64,000 bases of DNA from Bifidobacterium primatium (lineage in GTDB: Bacteria > Actinomycetota > Actinomycetes > Actinomycetales > Bifidobacteriaceae), in assembly GCF_002802875.1 (NCBI RefSeq), contig NZ_PEBI01000001.1:583830-647829 (forward strand). Direction: 5' to 3'. The notes under the pieces are model-generated. The model saw nothing but the letters and a program-made list of their open reading frames with translations, ran no database searches and was not told the origin of the DNA. Within the stretch, counting starts at the first letter, position 1, and each line of letters begins with the position of its first letter. Shown one piece after another: positions 44,949 to 53,317 of the stretch. A program made the position numbers and the translations under genes.

Positions 44949-45085
44949 GCCGACGTCGATTCTGATGCCGGTTCCGTCGCTGGGTACGACGAAATCCGAC
45001 ATCAAGATGACAAACCTTCGAATTTGCGCTAAAATACCGAAGGCTTAAGCTCAATAAGAAATTCGATCGAAATAGAGGGTCCGAA

Positions 45086-45280
45086 ATGGCACTGCCCAAG
45101 TACAAGACGTCGCGTGCGAATACCCATTCGCGTCGCGCCAACTGGAAGACTTCCGCCGCCGCTACGGTGGCCTGCCCGAACTGCGGCGAGCGTACGCTCC
45201 CGCACATGGCTTGCCCGAACTGCGGCCAGTTCCGCGGTCGCGTCTACCGCTCCGCGGTGAAGTCCACGTTCTCCAAGTGA
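45086..45280 (+). CDS. rpmF: 50S ribosomal protein L32
   Basis: A 64-aa ribosomal protein. [20 protein letters not shown] is the conserved start. Two CPNCG pairs form the zinc-binding type (not the Cys-free form induced by zinc shortage). It follows DUF177 by 137 bp, and a terminator lies 21 bp downstream. The ribosome binding site is GAGGG. Confidence 0.98.
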   Translation: MALPKYKTSRANTHSRRANWKTSAAATVACPNCGERTLPHMACPNCGQFRGRVYRSAVKSTFSK

Positions 45281-45301
45281 TTGCGTGAACCACTGACATC
45301 A

Positions 45302-45335
45302 AGAACCTCGCCATCGACGGGTGGCGGGGTTCTTT
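45302..45335 (+). terminator. rpmF: Terminator after rpmF
   Basis: AGAACCTCGCCA pairs with TGGCGGGGTTCT, followed by TT. Confidence 0.8.
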
Positions 45336-45406
45336 CGTATTCGTCGGGTATTCGTCGGGCGGAGCGAAAATCCTCGGGCAGAGCGAGAACTAGACTGGGA
45401 CGCATT

Positions 45407-46210
45407 ATGACGAAGAAGAACAAGAACCACGCCGACAACGCCGCCACTGGCCACGGCGCCGCCCCCGCTGCCTCATCACTGACCGACACCGTGGCCCACG
45501 ACAAGACCAGCGACTACCGTCCCGGCGACGCCACCGCCCGCCTGCTGAACGCCCTGGGCGCCACGATCAGCCCCGATCTGCTCATCCGTGCGCTCACCCA
45601 CCGCTCGTACTCGCACGAGCACGAGGGCATGCCGCACTACGAACGTCTCGAGTTCCTCGGCGACGCCGTGCTCGAACTGGTCACCACGGAGACGCTGTTC
45701 TTCAACCACCCCGACTTCTCCGAGGGCCAGATGGCCAAGATCCGCGCCAAGACCGTCTCCGAGGAGTCGCTCTCCGAAATCGCGCGCACGAAGCTGCATC
45801 TCGGCCCGTACATCCTGCTCGGCCACGGCGAGGCCGACGACAACGGCGCCGACAAGGACTCGATTCTGTGCGACATCGTGGAATCGCTGATCGGCGCGGT
45901 GTTCGTCGAGCATGGCATCGACGTGGCCCGCAACGTGGTGCATGGCCTCATCGACGGCGAACTGGCGAAGTACACGCAGGCCGGTCCGGCGCTCGACTGG
46001 AAGACGTCGCTCACGGTGAAGGCCCACAAGATGGGGCTGCCCGAACCCGTGTACCGCATGGAGGTCGGCGGCCCGGAATACCGGCTGGAGTTCACCGCGC
46101 ATGTGCTGCTCGGCGACGGCGGCAGGGAGCTCGCCTCCGCCACCGGATCGTCCAAGCGCAAGGCCCAGCTCGCCGCCGCCGAACGCGCCTGGCACGCACT
46201 CGACGAGTAG
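45407..46210 (+). CDS. rnc: Ribonuclease III
   Basis: Double-strand-specific RNase for rRNA and mRNA processing; 267 aa. The catalytic signature ERLEFLGDAVLELV is followed by DIVESLIGAVFVEHG with the second acidic pair, and a C-terminal dsRNA-binding domain ends in KRKAQLAAAERAWHAL. An extra N-terminal tail of about 40 residues rich in Asn, Ala and Thr precedes the domain. TAGACT at 45391-45396 lies 10 nt before ATG 45407 with no ribosome site, so the leader is absent or very short. A separate promoter from rpmF is indicated by the terminator between them. Confidence 0.95.
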   Translation: MTKKNKNHADNAATGHGAAPAASSLTDTVAHDKTSDYRPGDATARLLNALGATISPDLLIRALTHRSYSHEHEGMPHYERLEFLGDAVLELVTTETLFFNHPDFSEGQMAKIRAKTVSEESLSEIARTKLHLGPYILLGHGEADDNGADKDSILCDIVESLIGAVFVEHGIDVARNVVHGLIDGELAKYTQAGPALDWKTSLTVKAHKMGLPEPVYRMEVGGPEYRLEFTAHVLLGDGGRELASATGSSKRKAQLAAAERAWHALDE

Positions 46211-46425
46211 CGCGATCAGACGTCGGTTAGGCGCGGACGACACCAGCGCCTAGACTGTAGCGCATAGCGTCGCCGCGCCCGTCACAAGCGGGCAGCGGCC
46301 GGCATCCCACCGTGTCCGCGATTCGGAGCACATCTCCCCTACGGCACGCTCGCGGGATATCCTGTTTCCGTTTACGTAGTTATGGCAGGCCCGGTCATGC
46401 GGCTGCCAAAGGATGAGAGGAAGCC

Positions 46426-48315
46426 ATGGCATTGCCCACACCTCTGCAGGCATTCAGTGCAGTACCGAAAGGCCCCGTCGAGAAGCTGACGGCGGACAAG
46501 CGCATCGTCAACGGGGAGAAGATGACCGGCGCCAAGGCCGTGGTCCGTACGCTGGAGGACCTGGGGGTCGAGGACGTCTTCGGTCTGCCCGGCGGCGCGA
46601 TCCTTCCCGTGTACGACGCCATCAACGACGACACGAAGTTCCGCTTCGTGCTGGTTCGTCATGAACAGGCGGCGGGTCATGCGGCCGAAGGCTACGCCGT
46701 GGCCACCGGCAAGGTCGGCGTGTGCATCGTCACCTCCGGCCCCGGCGCCACCAACGTGGTCACCGCCATCGCCGACGCGAACATGGACTCCATCCCCATG
46801 GTCGTCATCACCGGCCAGGTTGGTGTGAACGCCATCGGCACCGACGCCTTCCAGGAGGCCGACATCGTCGGCATCACGTATCCGATCGTCAAGCATTCGT
46901 ATCTCGTCACCAGCGCGCAGGACATCCCGCGCGTGCTCTCCGAGGCGTACCACATCGCCCGCACCGGTCGTCCCGGCCCGGTCGTCGTCGACCTGACCAA
47001 GACCGCACAGACCGAGGAACTCTACTACTCGTGGCCGCAGCGCATGATCCTGCCCGGCTACAACCCCACCACAAAGGCCCACGGCCGCGTGCTCTCCAAC
47101 GCCGCCAAGCTGTTCGGCCAGTCGTACCGCCCGGTGCTGTACGTGGGCGGCGGCGCCATGCGTTCCGATGCCGGCGCACAGGTCAAGCGCCTTTCCGAAG
47201 TGACCGGCGCCCCGATCGTCACCACGCTTCCGGCCCGCGGCATCGTCCCCGAATCCGATCCGGCCGTGCTCGGCATGCTCGGCATGCACGGCACGATCGC
47301 CGCCACCGGCGCCGTGCAGCAGTGCGATCTGCTGGTCGCCATCGGCGCCCGTTTCGACGACCGCGTCACCGGCTCGCTGCCCGACTTCGCGCCGGCGGCC
47401 CGCGTCATCCACATCGACATCGACCCGGCCGAGATCGGCAAGAACCGCCAGGCCGACGTGCCGATCGTCGGCGACGTGGCCACCGTGCTCAACGACCTCG
47501 TTCCCGAGATCGAACGCTACCAGGCCATCAACGGCAAGCCCGACCTCGACGCCTGGTGGGACGTCATCAACGATCTTCGCGAGAAGTACCCGATGCAGTA
47601 CGACGAGTCCCCCGACGGCACGCTCGCCCCGCAGTGGGTCGTCCAGGAGCTGAGCCGTCAGGCCTCTCCGGACACGATCTGGGTGTCCGGCGTGGGCCAG
47701 CATCAGATGTGGGCCGCGCAGTTCATCGACTTCCACAAGCCGCATTCGTGGATCTCCTCCGGCGGCCTCGGCACCATGGGCTTCGGTCTGCCGGCGGCGC
47801 TCGGCGCCCAGGTCGGTTCCGACCGCGACTTCGACGGCAAGAAGCCGGTGTGGCTCATCGACGGCGACGGCAGCTTCCAGATGACGAGCGAGGAACTCGC
47901 CGCACTGTTCTTCAACCGTCTGCCGGTGAAGATCGCCATCCTCAACAACTCCGTGTACGGCATGGTCCGCCAGTGGCAGACGCTGTTCTACAAGAACCAC
48001 TATTCGGCCACGAACCTCATGGACGGCGAGGCCAGGCAGGGCGACACCATCGGCGACGGCGCGGACGAGATCATGGACGTGCCCGATTTCGTCAAGCTCG
48101 CCGAGGCGTACGGCTGCGTCGGCATCCGCGCGTTCACCAAGGAGCAGGCCGAGGAGGCCATCAGGAAGGCCAACGAGATCAACGACCGTCCGGTGCTCAT
48201 CGATTTCCGCGTGTGGAAGGACGCCATGGTGTGGCCGATGGTCGCCGCCGGCGCCTCCAACAGCGACGTGACCTACAAGCCCGGCATCCAGCCGCTCAAG
48301 GGCATTCAGGCCTGA
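46426..48315 (+). CDS. ilvB: Acetolactate synthase large subunit
   Basis: ThDP-dependent catalytic subunit for valine, leucine and isoleucine synthesis; 629 aa. The catalytic Glu lies in FVLVRHEQAAGHAAEGYA. FAD-domain segments include IHIDIDPAEIGKNRQADV, and the ThDP motif is WLIDGDGSFQMTSEELAALF with GDG and later NN. A 16-residue N-terminal extension is present. GAGGAAG is the ribosome site. About 160 nt of leader follow a TAGACT hexamer near 46251; no leader peptide rich in Ile, Val or Leu was found. It is in an operon with ilvN, 19 bp downstream. Confidence 0.96.
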   Translation: MALPTPLQAFSAVPKGPVEKLTADKRIVNGEKMTGAKAVVRTLEDLGVEDVFGLPGGAILPVYDAINDDTKFRFVLVRHEQAAGHAAEGYAVATGKVGVCIVTSGPGATNVVTAIADANMDSIPMVVITGQVGVNAIGTDAFQEADIVGITYPIVKHSYLVTSAQDIPRVLSEAYHIARTGRPGPVVVDLTKTAQTEELYYSWPQRMILPGYNPTTKAHGRVLSNAAKLFGQSYRPVLYVGGGAMRSDAGAQVKRLSEVTGAPIVTTLPARGIVPESDPAVLGMLGMHGTIAATGAVQQCDLLVAIGARFDDRVTGSLPDFAPAARVIHIDIDPAEIGKNRQADVPIVGDVATVLNDLVPEIERYQAINGKPDLDAWWDVINDLREKYPMQYDESPDGTLAPQWVVQELSRQASPDTIWVSGVGQHQMWAAQFIDFHKPHSWISSGGLGTMGFGLPAALGAQVGSDRDFDGKKPVWLIDGDGSFQMTSEELAALFFNRLPVKIAILNNSVYGMVRQWQTLFYKNHYSATNLMDGEARQGDTIGDGADEIMDVPDFVKLAEAYGCVGIRAFTKEQAEEAIRKANEINDRPVLIDFRVWKDAMVWPMVAAGASNSDVTYKPGIQPLKGIQA

Positions 48316-48334
48316 CAGGGAAAGGATTTTAGAC

Positions 48335-48889
48335 ATGGCAAACTATCCCGCTTCGCAGCCTGGCTCCCAGCGTCACACGCTCTCCGTGCTGGTGGAGAAC
48401 CGCCCCGGCGTCCTGGCCCGTATCTCCGGCCTGTTCGCCCGCCGCGCGTTCAACATCAACTCGCTGTCCGTCTCCCCCACCGAGCGTCCGGACATCTCCC
48501 GCGTGACGGTGACCGCCGACGTCGACCAGATTCCGCTCGAGCAGATCATCAAGCAGCTGAACAAGCTGCTTCACGTGCTCAAGATCGTCGACCTCGACTC
48601 CGCCAACACGGTGAACCGCGAGCTCGTGCTCGTCAAGGTGGCCGCCGACGCGAAGACCCGTTCCGACGTGCTGGAGATCGTGCAGACGTTCCGCGTTCGC
48701 GTGGTCGACATGCATCCCGAATCGCTGGTCATCGAGGCCACCGGCTCGGGCGAGAAGCTCGACTCGCTGCTCGCGCTGCTCGACGACTACGGCATCATCG
48801 AGCTCGTGCGTTCCGGCTCCGTCGCGCTGACCCGCGGTCCGCGCGCCCTGAGCGAAAAGGTCGTCGGCTCCGAAATCAAGGGCCGCTGA
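48335..48889 (+). CDS. ilvN: Acetolactate synthase small (regulatory) subunit
   Basis: The regulatory ACT-domain partner of IlvB that confers valine feedback inhibition; 184 aa. HTLSVLVENRPGVLARISGL is the ACT N-terminal strand and valine-site segment, and LVIEATGSGEKLDSLLALL belongs to the C-terminal domain. AAAGGA lies upstream. The stop codon is the first element of an 11-bp tandem repeat. Confidence 0.96.
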   Translation: MANYPASQPGSQRHTLSVLVENRPGVLARISGLFARRAFNINSLSVSPTERPDISRVTVTADVDQIPLEQIIKQLNKLLHVLKIVDLDSANTVNRELVLVKVAADAKTRSDVLEIVQTFRVRVVDMHPESLVIEATGSGEKLDSLLALLDDYGIIELVRSGSVALTRGPRALSEKVVGSEIKGR

Positions 48890-48940
48890 CTTCCGGCTGA
48901 CTTCCGGCTGACTTCCGGCTGACTTCCGGCTGACTTCGGT
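48886..48940. repeat. 11-bp tandem repeat starting at the ilvN stop codon
   Basis: CTGACTTCCGG is repeated four times plus a partial fifth. It then decays into CGGTCGGCTT repeats. The first unit contains the ilvN TGA, so each unit adds another in-frame or near-frame TGA. Confidence 0.9.
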
Positions 48941-49037
48941 CGGCTTCGGTCGGCCGGTTTTCGACTGGCTTCGGTCGGCTTTTGGCACCGCCAGCCTCAG
49001 CCGACCTCAGGAATCGACGGCTGGTCTATGCACTTAG

Positions 49038-49068
49038 GGCTCCTCTCAACTCCGAGAGGAGCCTTTTT
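49038..49068 (+). terminator. Terminator of ilvBN
   Basis: The 10-bp stem GGCTCCTCTC/GAGAGGAGCC is followed by TTTTT. Confidence 0.92.
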
Positions 49069-49533
49069 CGATGGATTGCGACGCAATCATGCCAATCCGC
49101 GGTTCCATCCATCACAAACCGACCAGCTTCAATGGGCTACGCGGCAAAAACAACCGAATCACAGTCCAATCCATCGAAAACCACCCAGTGTCGATGGACT
49201 GAACCGCAATTACGTCAATATGCAATCCAGTCCATCGGGAATCATCGAAATCCGATGAATTGGACCGTATTTTCGCGTAAATGCGCCGCAGTCCATCATC
49301 GGCAGGCAATCCGATTCGAAGAAACCGCATGATTCCAACGTTTTGAAAACCAACCCAATGATTCTCCGATGGACCGCACCGCAAAATCATCAAATTGCAG
49401 CCCGGTCCATCGAAAACCGCTCGGCTCCGATGGATTGGGCTGCAATTACACCGATTTGTGGCGCAATCCATCCACTCCATTTAATCGCGGTGGATTACAC
49501 CGCAAATCTCTCAAATCGCGAGGCAAACCACCC
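49069..49533. repeat. Periodic hairpin array (about 61-bp period), left copy
   Basis: Imperfect palindromes of about 46 bp start near 49069, 49131, 49192, 49253, 49367, 49428 and 49488, with a degenerate slot near 49310. Arms follow GATGGAYTG/CARTCCATC and are separated by about 15-nt spacers. Paired changes include GATGGACTG/CAGTCCATC, GATGGACCG/CGGTCCATC and GGTGG/CCACC. No gene or transposase is present. Confidence 0.88.
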
Positions 49534-49604
49534 CGCGAGTCATCAGATTCCGACAGATTCCACCGCAAATTCCCCTGAATAATCGCAGCGCAATTCACCG
49601 AACG
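49191..49604. repeat. Long direct repeat, left boundary of accessory island
   Basis: 414 bp, about 90% identical by eye to 52889-53297. It ends with AATTCACCGAACG in both copies. Together they bracket the KAP NTPase and toxin-antitoxin genes. Confidence 0.9.
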
Positions 49605-49723
49605 TGCATATCCATGTCTCAAGTCATTTCCTGCATCCCTGCGATACGTCCCTCCTGATCATCCATATCGACAATCAACGGCTATATGATGAGGATTAAC
49701 ACCACAAACGGGGGACGACGACG

Positions 49724-52039
49724 ATGTACGTAAACGATCAGCCGATCACGAACACCAATAATCTGGAAGACGAGTTCAACCGCGAAAATCTTGCCAATGG
49801 CATCGCCAGGGTTCTGGAGCAATGCGACGTCAAACACGGCAGCATGACCATATCCATCGAAGGCTCCTGGGGCAGCGGCAAGACATCCCTGAAAAACCTC
49901 GTGATTCGTCAACTTGAGCGGCATTGGCAGGACAATGCCGCAAAAGCTCATGAACAAAGCGAAAAAGAGGGTTCCGAAGAAACCCAAATCCCCTCATACC
50001 CGCTGTGTGTACCCTTCGACCCCTGGATGTTCTCGGATGCCAGCAATGTGGTCGAGATGATGTTCGCCACCATTGCCGGCAGACTTGAAGATAAATCCGA
50101 GCTCGAGCAAACGCGGGAGCAACGACGGAAGAATCGTCTCGAAACAGCGGCTAAAATCAGCGGTGAGGCAGTTGAAGCCGTTGGCGCATTCGCCAGCTAC
50201 ATTCCGAATGCCGCACCATTGGCCTGGGGTTTCAAGCAAATCTCCAAACTGCTCAAGCCGGATCCGGAAAGTCCCCTACAGCTCACCGAAATACGTGAGC
50301 AACTGTCGCATGAGCTGGAATACAAAGCGTCCGATCTCCGCATCTATGTGTTCATCGACGAAATCGACCGGCTCGACGATCAGGGAATCGCCGACATCTT
50401 CAAAGCCCTGAAGGCGGTCGGCGATCTGCCCCATGTGGTGTATATTCCGGTCTACGACCGAACCATCGTCTCCGAGGCGCTCAACAAGGTGTCCAATCAT
50501 TCCGGCTCCGATTATCTCGACAAAATCGTCCAGATGCCGATTCCCATGCCGGAGGTTCCGTTCGAAGTCATCATCAGGAACCTGAAAATCGCATGCGGCT
50601 TTGATGATACGCAATTGGAAAAACGCCCTTGGCAGAAGGATATAGTGGAGAAGACCGTTCTGGCCTACGTCAAGAACAAACGCGATGCCAACCGTCTGCA
50701 GAACGCATTCCTTCTGCGCAAGCAGGTGCTTGCCGGAGAGGTCGATTACGGCGATCTGTTCGCCATCACCGCCATCTCCATATTCCGTCCATCACTGCTT
50801 CGCTGGATTTATATGCATAAGGATGCCCTACTCGACAGCGGCGCACTTGTGGCTAAAGAGATATCTAAGCAGACTCGAAAAGTCTCCATCAGAGTAAACG
50901 CGGAAGACTCGGACCTCGCCGATCATTACAATCTTCTTAAAGAAGAAATTGATGATGTCTCATATTGGAGAGAAGGCCTCGCGCTGGAACTCCTGTTCCC
51001 CGTTTCCCATTACATGAAGAAAGTAAATCCCGAATCTCATCGCATTGCCTCTGCCCAATCATTCGATGTGTATTTCACACTTACTTCAGAGTCAAGAACT
51101 GCAGTATCTTCAGAGACTATAAAGCAGTATGTTCTCCTATATGACCTCACCCGTTTACAAGAAGATACTTTTATAAAGCTTCCCCACAATCAAATAGCGA
51201 GCTGGATTAACGCAAAACAATCTTCCGGAGCCCATGAAATACCTATGGCTCGCATTGAGCAGCTATTGGAAGTCTATCAACGATTCTATGGCTCAGTAAT
51301 AGAGGACGAGCGCGATTGGGCAAATGAATTCCCGCGCTCTATAAGTCATACAGGATATGAAAAGCTCAATCCCGCCATACCAGCAAATCGTGTTATTGCG
51401 GAGCTCTTGAGAAGTTTTCCCATCGACGAACGGCAGACTCATATATTCACCTGCATCGATTTATTAACTTCCAGACATCAGTCTGTTCCCGGTTATGACT
51501 TAATACTGCGTTTAACCAGTCTGATTGGAGAAATAACCGATGATGACGACAAGCAGAATCATTCTTACGTTGAAAACATGCTTGATCGTCTATCCATGAA
51601 TAAATGGCTTTATCAAGCCAATGGCATAGACCTGTCTCTTGTTCTTAATGCGTTTACCGAAATCGACGTGTCAGGAGTGCGACGAGCATTATCAAAACTC
51701 AGTGCGACTCAGTTACTAGAAATTGGAAACAACTGCGAAAAAACGGTTCCATCAACTTATTACTCCGATCCTCGACCTGATGACCTACGGTATCAAGTTC
51801 CTGTTGAATTGTTAATTGAGCTGTGGAAACACATGGATGCATGGTCTGAACCATCATCGCATGATAATCTCACCCTTCGTGCACTCAAAGAGTGGATACA
51901 AGAAGGGCCTAAAAATGCTACAGCCTTGCCTGAGGATTGGTACAGCAGCCCCACTCGTTATAAGGAAATCGTCGGGCAAGACGGTGAAGGATGGGATATA
52001 GCTGAAGTGCCAGATTCACATCCAGCGGAAGCTGAGTGA
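49724..52039 (+). CDS. KAP-family P-loop NTPase
   Basis: A 771-aa protein of the KAP NTPase class. Walker A is GSWGSGKTS (47-55). The typical KAP insertion between Walker A and B is present and includes a hydrophobic stretch (about 149-170). Walker B is IYVFIDEIDRL (207-217). The C-terminal ~400 residues are helical with no recognised domain. KAP proteins include phage-exclusion factors such as PifA, so defence is a reasonable hypothesis only. The second half (from about 50900) is clearly richer in A and T than neighbouring genes, suggesting acquisition by transfer. It lies in a repeat-bounded island with a toxin-antitoxin pair. GGGGGA precedes ATG 49724. Confidence 0.85.
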   Translation: MYVNDQPITNTNNLEDEFNRENLANGIARVLEQCDVKHGSMTISIEGSWGSGKTSLKNLVIRQLERHWQDNAAKAHEQSEKEGSEETQIPSYPLCVPFDPWMFSDASNVVEMMFATIAGRLEDKSELEQTREQRRKNRLETAAKISGEAVEAVGAFASYIPNAAPLAWGFKQISKLLKPDPESPLQLTEIREQLSHELEYKASDLRIYVFIDEIDRLDDQGIADIFKALKAVGDLPHVVYIPVYDRTIVSEALNKVSNHSGSDYLDKIVQMPIPMPEVPFEVIIRNLKIACGFDDTQLEKRPWQKDIVEKTVLAYVKNKRDANRLQNAFLLRKQVLAGEVDYGDLFAITAISIFRPSLLRWIYMHKDALLDSGALVAKEISKQTRKVSIRVNAEDSDLADHYNLLKEEIDDVSYWREGLALELLFPVSHYMKKVNPESHRIASAQSFDVYFTLTSESRTAVSSETIKQYVLLYDLTRLQEDTFIKLPHNQIASWINAKQSSGAHEIPMARIEQLLEVYQRFYGSVIEDERDWANEFPRSISHTGYEKLNPAIPANRVIAELLRSFPIDERQTHIFTCIDLLTSRHQSVPGYDLILRLTSLIGEITDDDDKQNHSYVENMLDRLSMNKWLYQANGIDLSLVLNAFTEIDVSGVRRALSKLSATQLLEIGNNCEKTVPSTYYSDPRPDDLRYQVPVELLIELWKHMDAWSEPSSHDNLTLRALKEWIQEGPKNATALPEDWYSSPTRYKEIVGQDGEGWDIAEVPDSHPAEAE

Positions 52040-52070
52040 CTCGCGTATTACGTTCGCCGTGCACCCAAAC

Positions 52071-52114
52071 ATCATCATAATCATGATTCAAATTTGAATT
52101 CTAATCGTGATGAT
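52071..52114. promoter_or_regulatory. Nested palindrome upstream of the antitoxin gene, probable autoregulatory operator
   Basis: A central 14-bp palindrome ATTCAAATTTGAAT (52086-52099) lies within a wider dyad ATCATCA...TGATGAT. It is 37 bp before the antitoxin ATG, the expected place for toxin-antitoxin autoregulation. Confidence 0.65.
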
Positions 52115-52150
52115 TTTACAATCGTCAAGAGCACACACAAAGGAGTACCC

Positions 52151-52453
52151 ATGACCTCGATTCTGGATAATCTCGTTCCCGTCAGCGAATTCAGCCACGG
52201 CGGGGCCAGCCGCGCATTCAACCGCGTCGGGGACGGCAACCCCGTCGTCGTCATGAAGAACAACAAACCCTCGGCCGTCATCATCTCACCGGACGATTAT
52301 CGGCGTTTCACCGAGGCCGAGGAGAACTTCGCCCTCTATCTCGAAGCGCAGGAACGCCTCAAGAACGACGATGGCACCCTGCTTTCCCCCGAGGAAGTAT
52401 TCGGCAAGGACTACAAGCCCGCCGATGACGGCTACGAACCGGAGTTCGAGTAA
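52151..52453 (+). CDS. Phd/YefM-type antitoxin
   Basis: A 100-aa antitoxin. The N-terminal DNA-binding fold shows VPVSEFSHGGASRAFNRV and the strand GNPVVVMKNNKPSAVIISPDDY, the Phd/YefM core. The acidic C-terminal half would wrap the toxin. ATG 52151 has AGGAG 5 nt upstream. Its TAA stop overlaps the ATG of the toxin gene by one base, so translation is coupled. It probably represses its own promoter through the upstream palindrome. Confidence 0.88.
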   Translation: MTSILDNLVPVSEFSHGGASRAFNRVGDGNPVVVMKNNKPSAVIISPDDYRRFTEAEENFALYLEAQERLKNDDGTLLSPEEVFGKDYKPADDGYEPEFE

Positions 52454-52782
52454 TGCGATGGGACGTCAGGTACACCAAAGCCGCGAAGAAAGACATTCGG
52501 TCACTGCATGAGCCGATCATCGGGCACGTCTTCAAGGCCATCGAAAGGGTCTCGACCAATCCCCTGCCGACCACCGAAGGCGGCTACGGCAAGCCTCTCG
52601 GGAACAAGCGCGGCAATAACCTCACCGGACTCATGAAGGTCAAACTTCGTGGCGACGGCATCCGCATCGTCTACAAGCTTGAACGAACCGAACACATGAT
52701 GCGCATCATCATTGTCAGCGTCCGCGACGACTACGCCGTCTACAACGAAGCGGCGAAAAGGATTGCCAACGGTCGGGATTGA
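52453..52782 (+). CDS. RelE/ParE-superfamily toxin
   Basis: A 109-aa basic protein with the RelE fold pattern: WDVRYTKAAKKDIRSL, then a Gly-rich loop (GGYGKPLGNKRGNNLTGL), LRGDGIRIVYKLE and IIIVSVRDDYAVYNEAAKRI. The target (ribosome-dependent mRNA cleavage or gyrase) cannot be fixed from sequence; the Arg/Lys set and YNEA end suit an RNA-acting RelE type. It overlaps the antitoxin by 1 nt. The right copy of the long direct repeat begins about 105 bp downstream. Confidence 0.88.
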   Translation: MRWDVRYTKAAKKDIRSLHEPIIGHVFKAIERVSTNPLPTTEGGYGKPLGNKRGNNLTGLMKVKLRGDGIRIVYKLERTEHMMRIIIVSVRDDYAVYNEAAKRIANGRD

Positions 52783-52888
52783 CGGAGAGAAAGCGTCCAC
52801 TCGGAATCAGACGACGATACGGCATTCCCCCGTGAATTAAGTCGATTTCTTGTACGAAAGCCTCGCGTCACGACTCCATCCACGATGG

Positions 52889-53297
52889 CCGATGGACTGC
52901 ATCGCAATTACGCCAATATGCAATCCAGTCCATCGAAAATCATCGCAATCCGATGGATTGGACCGTATTTTCGCGTAAATGCGCCGCAGTCCATCATCGG
53001 CAGGCAATCCTATTTAAAGAAACCGCATGACTCCAACGTTTTGAAAACCAACCCGACGATTCTCCGATGGACCACACCGCAAAATCATCAAATTGCAGCC
53101 CAATCCATCGAAAACCGCTCGATTCCGATGGATTGGGCTGCAATTACACCAATTCGCCGCGCAATCCATCCATTCCATTTGACTGCGATGGAGTACACCG
53201 CAAATCTCTCAAATCGCGAGGCAATCCACCGCGAATCATCAGATTCCGACAGATTCCACCGCAAATTCCCCTGAATCACAGCACAATTCACCGAACG
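52889..53297. repeat. Long direct repeat, right boundary of accessory island, containing hairpin array
   Basis: 409 bp matching 49191-49604. Hairpin units lie near 52890-52935, 52951-52995, 53065-53110, 53127-53171 and 53186-53230, keeping the ~61-bp period with one degenerate slot. Relative to the left copy, some arm bases differ on both sides of the stem. No gene was seen in 52783-53317. Confidence 0.9.
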
Positions 53298-53317
53298 CTC
53301 GAACACGCCGAACGCGT

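Noticed and set aside
46211-46425. Attenuator leader peptide before ilvB
   Set aside because: No short frame rich in Ile, Val or Leu and no clear alternative hairpins were found.
49069-53230. CRISPR array
   Set aside because: Repeats are ~46-bp imperfect palindromes that vary between units, spacers are only ~15 nt, and no cas gene is present.
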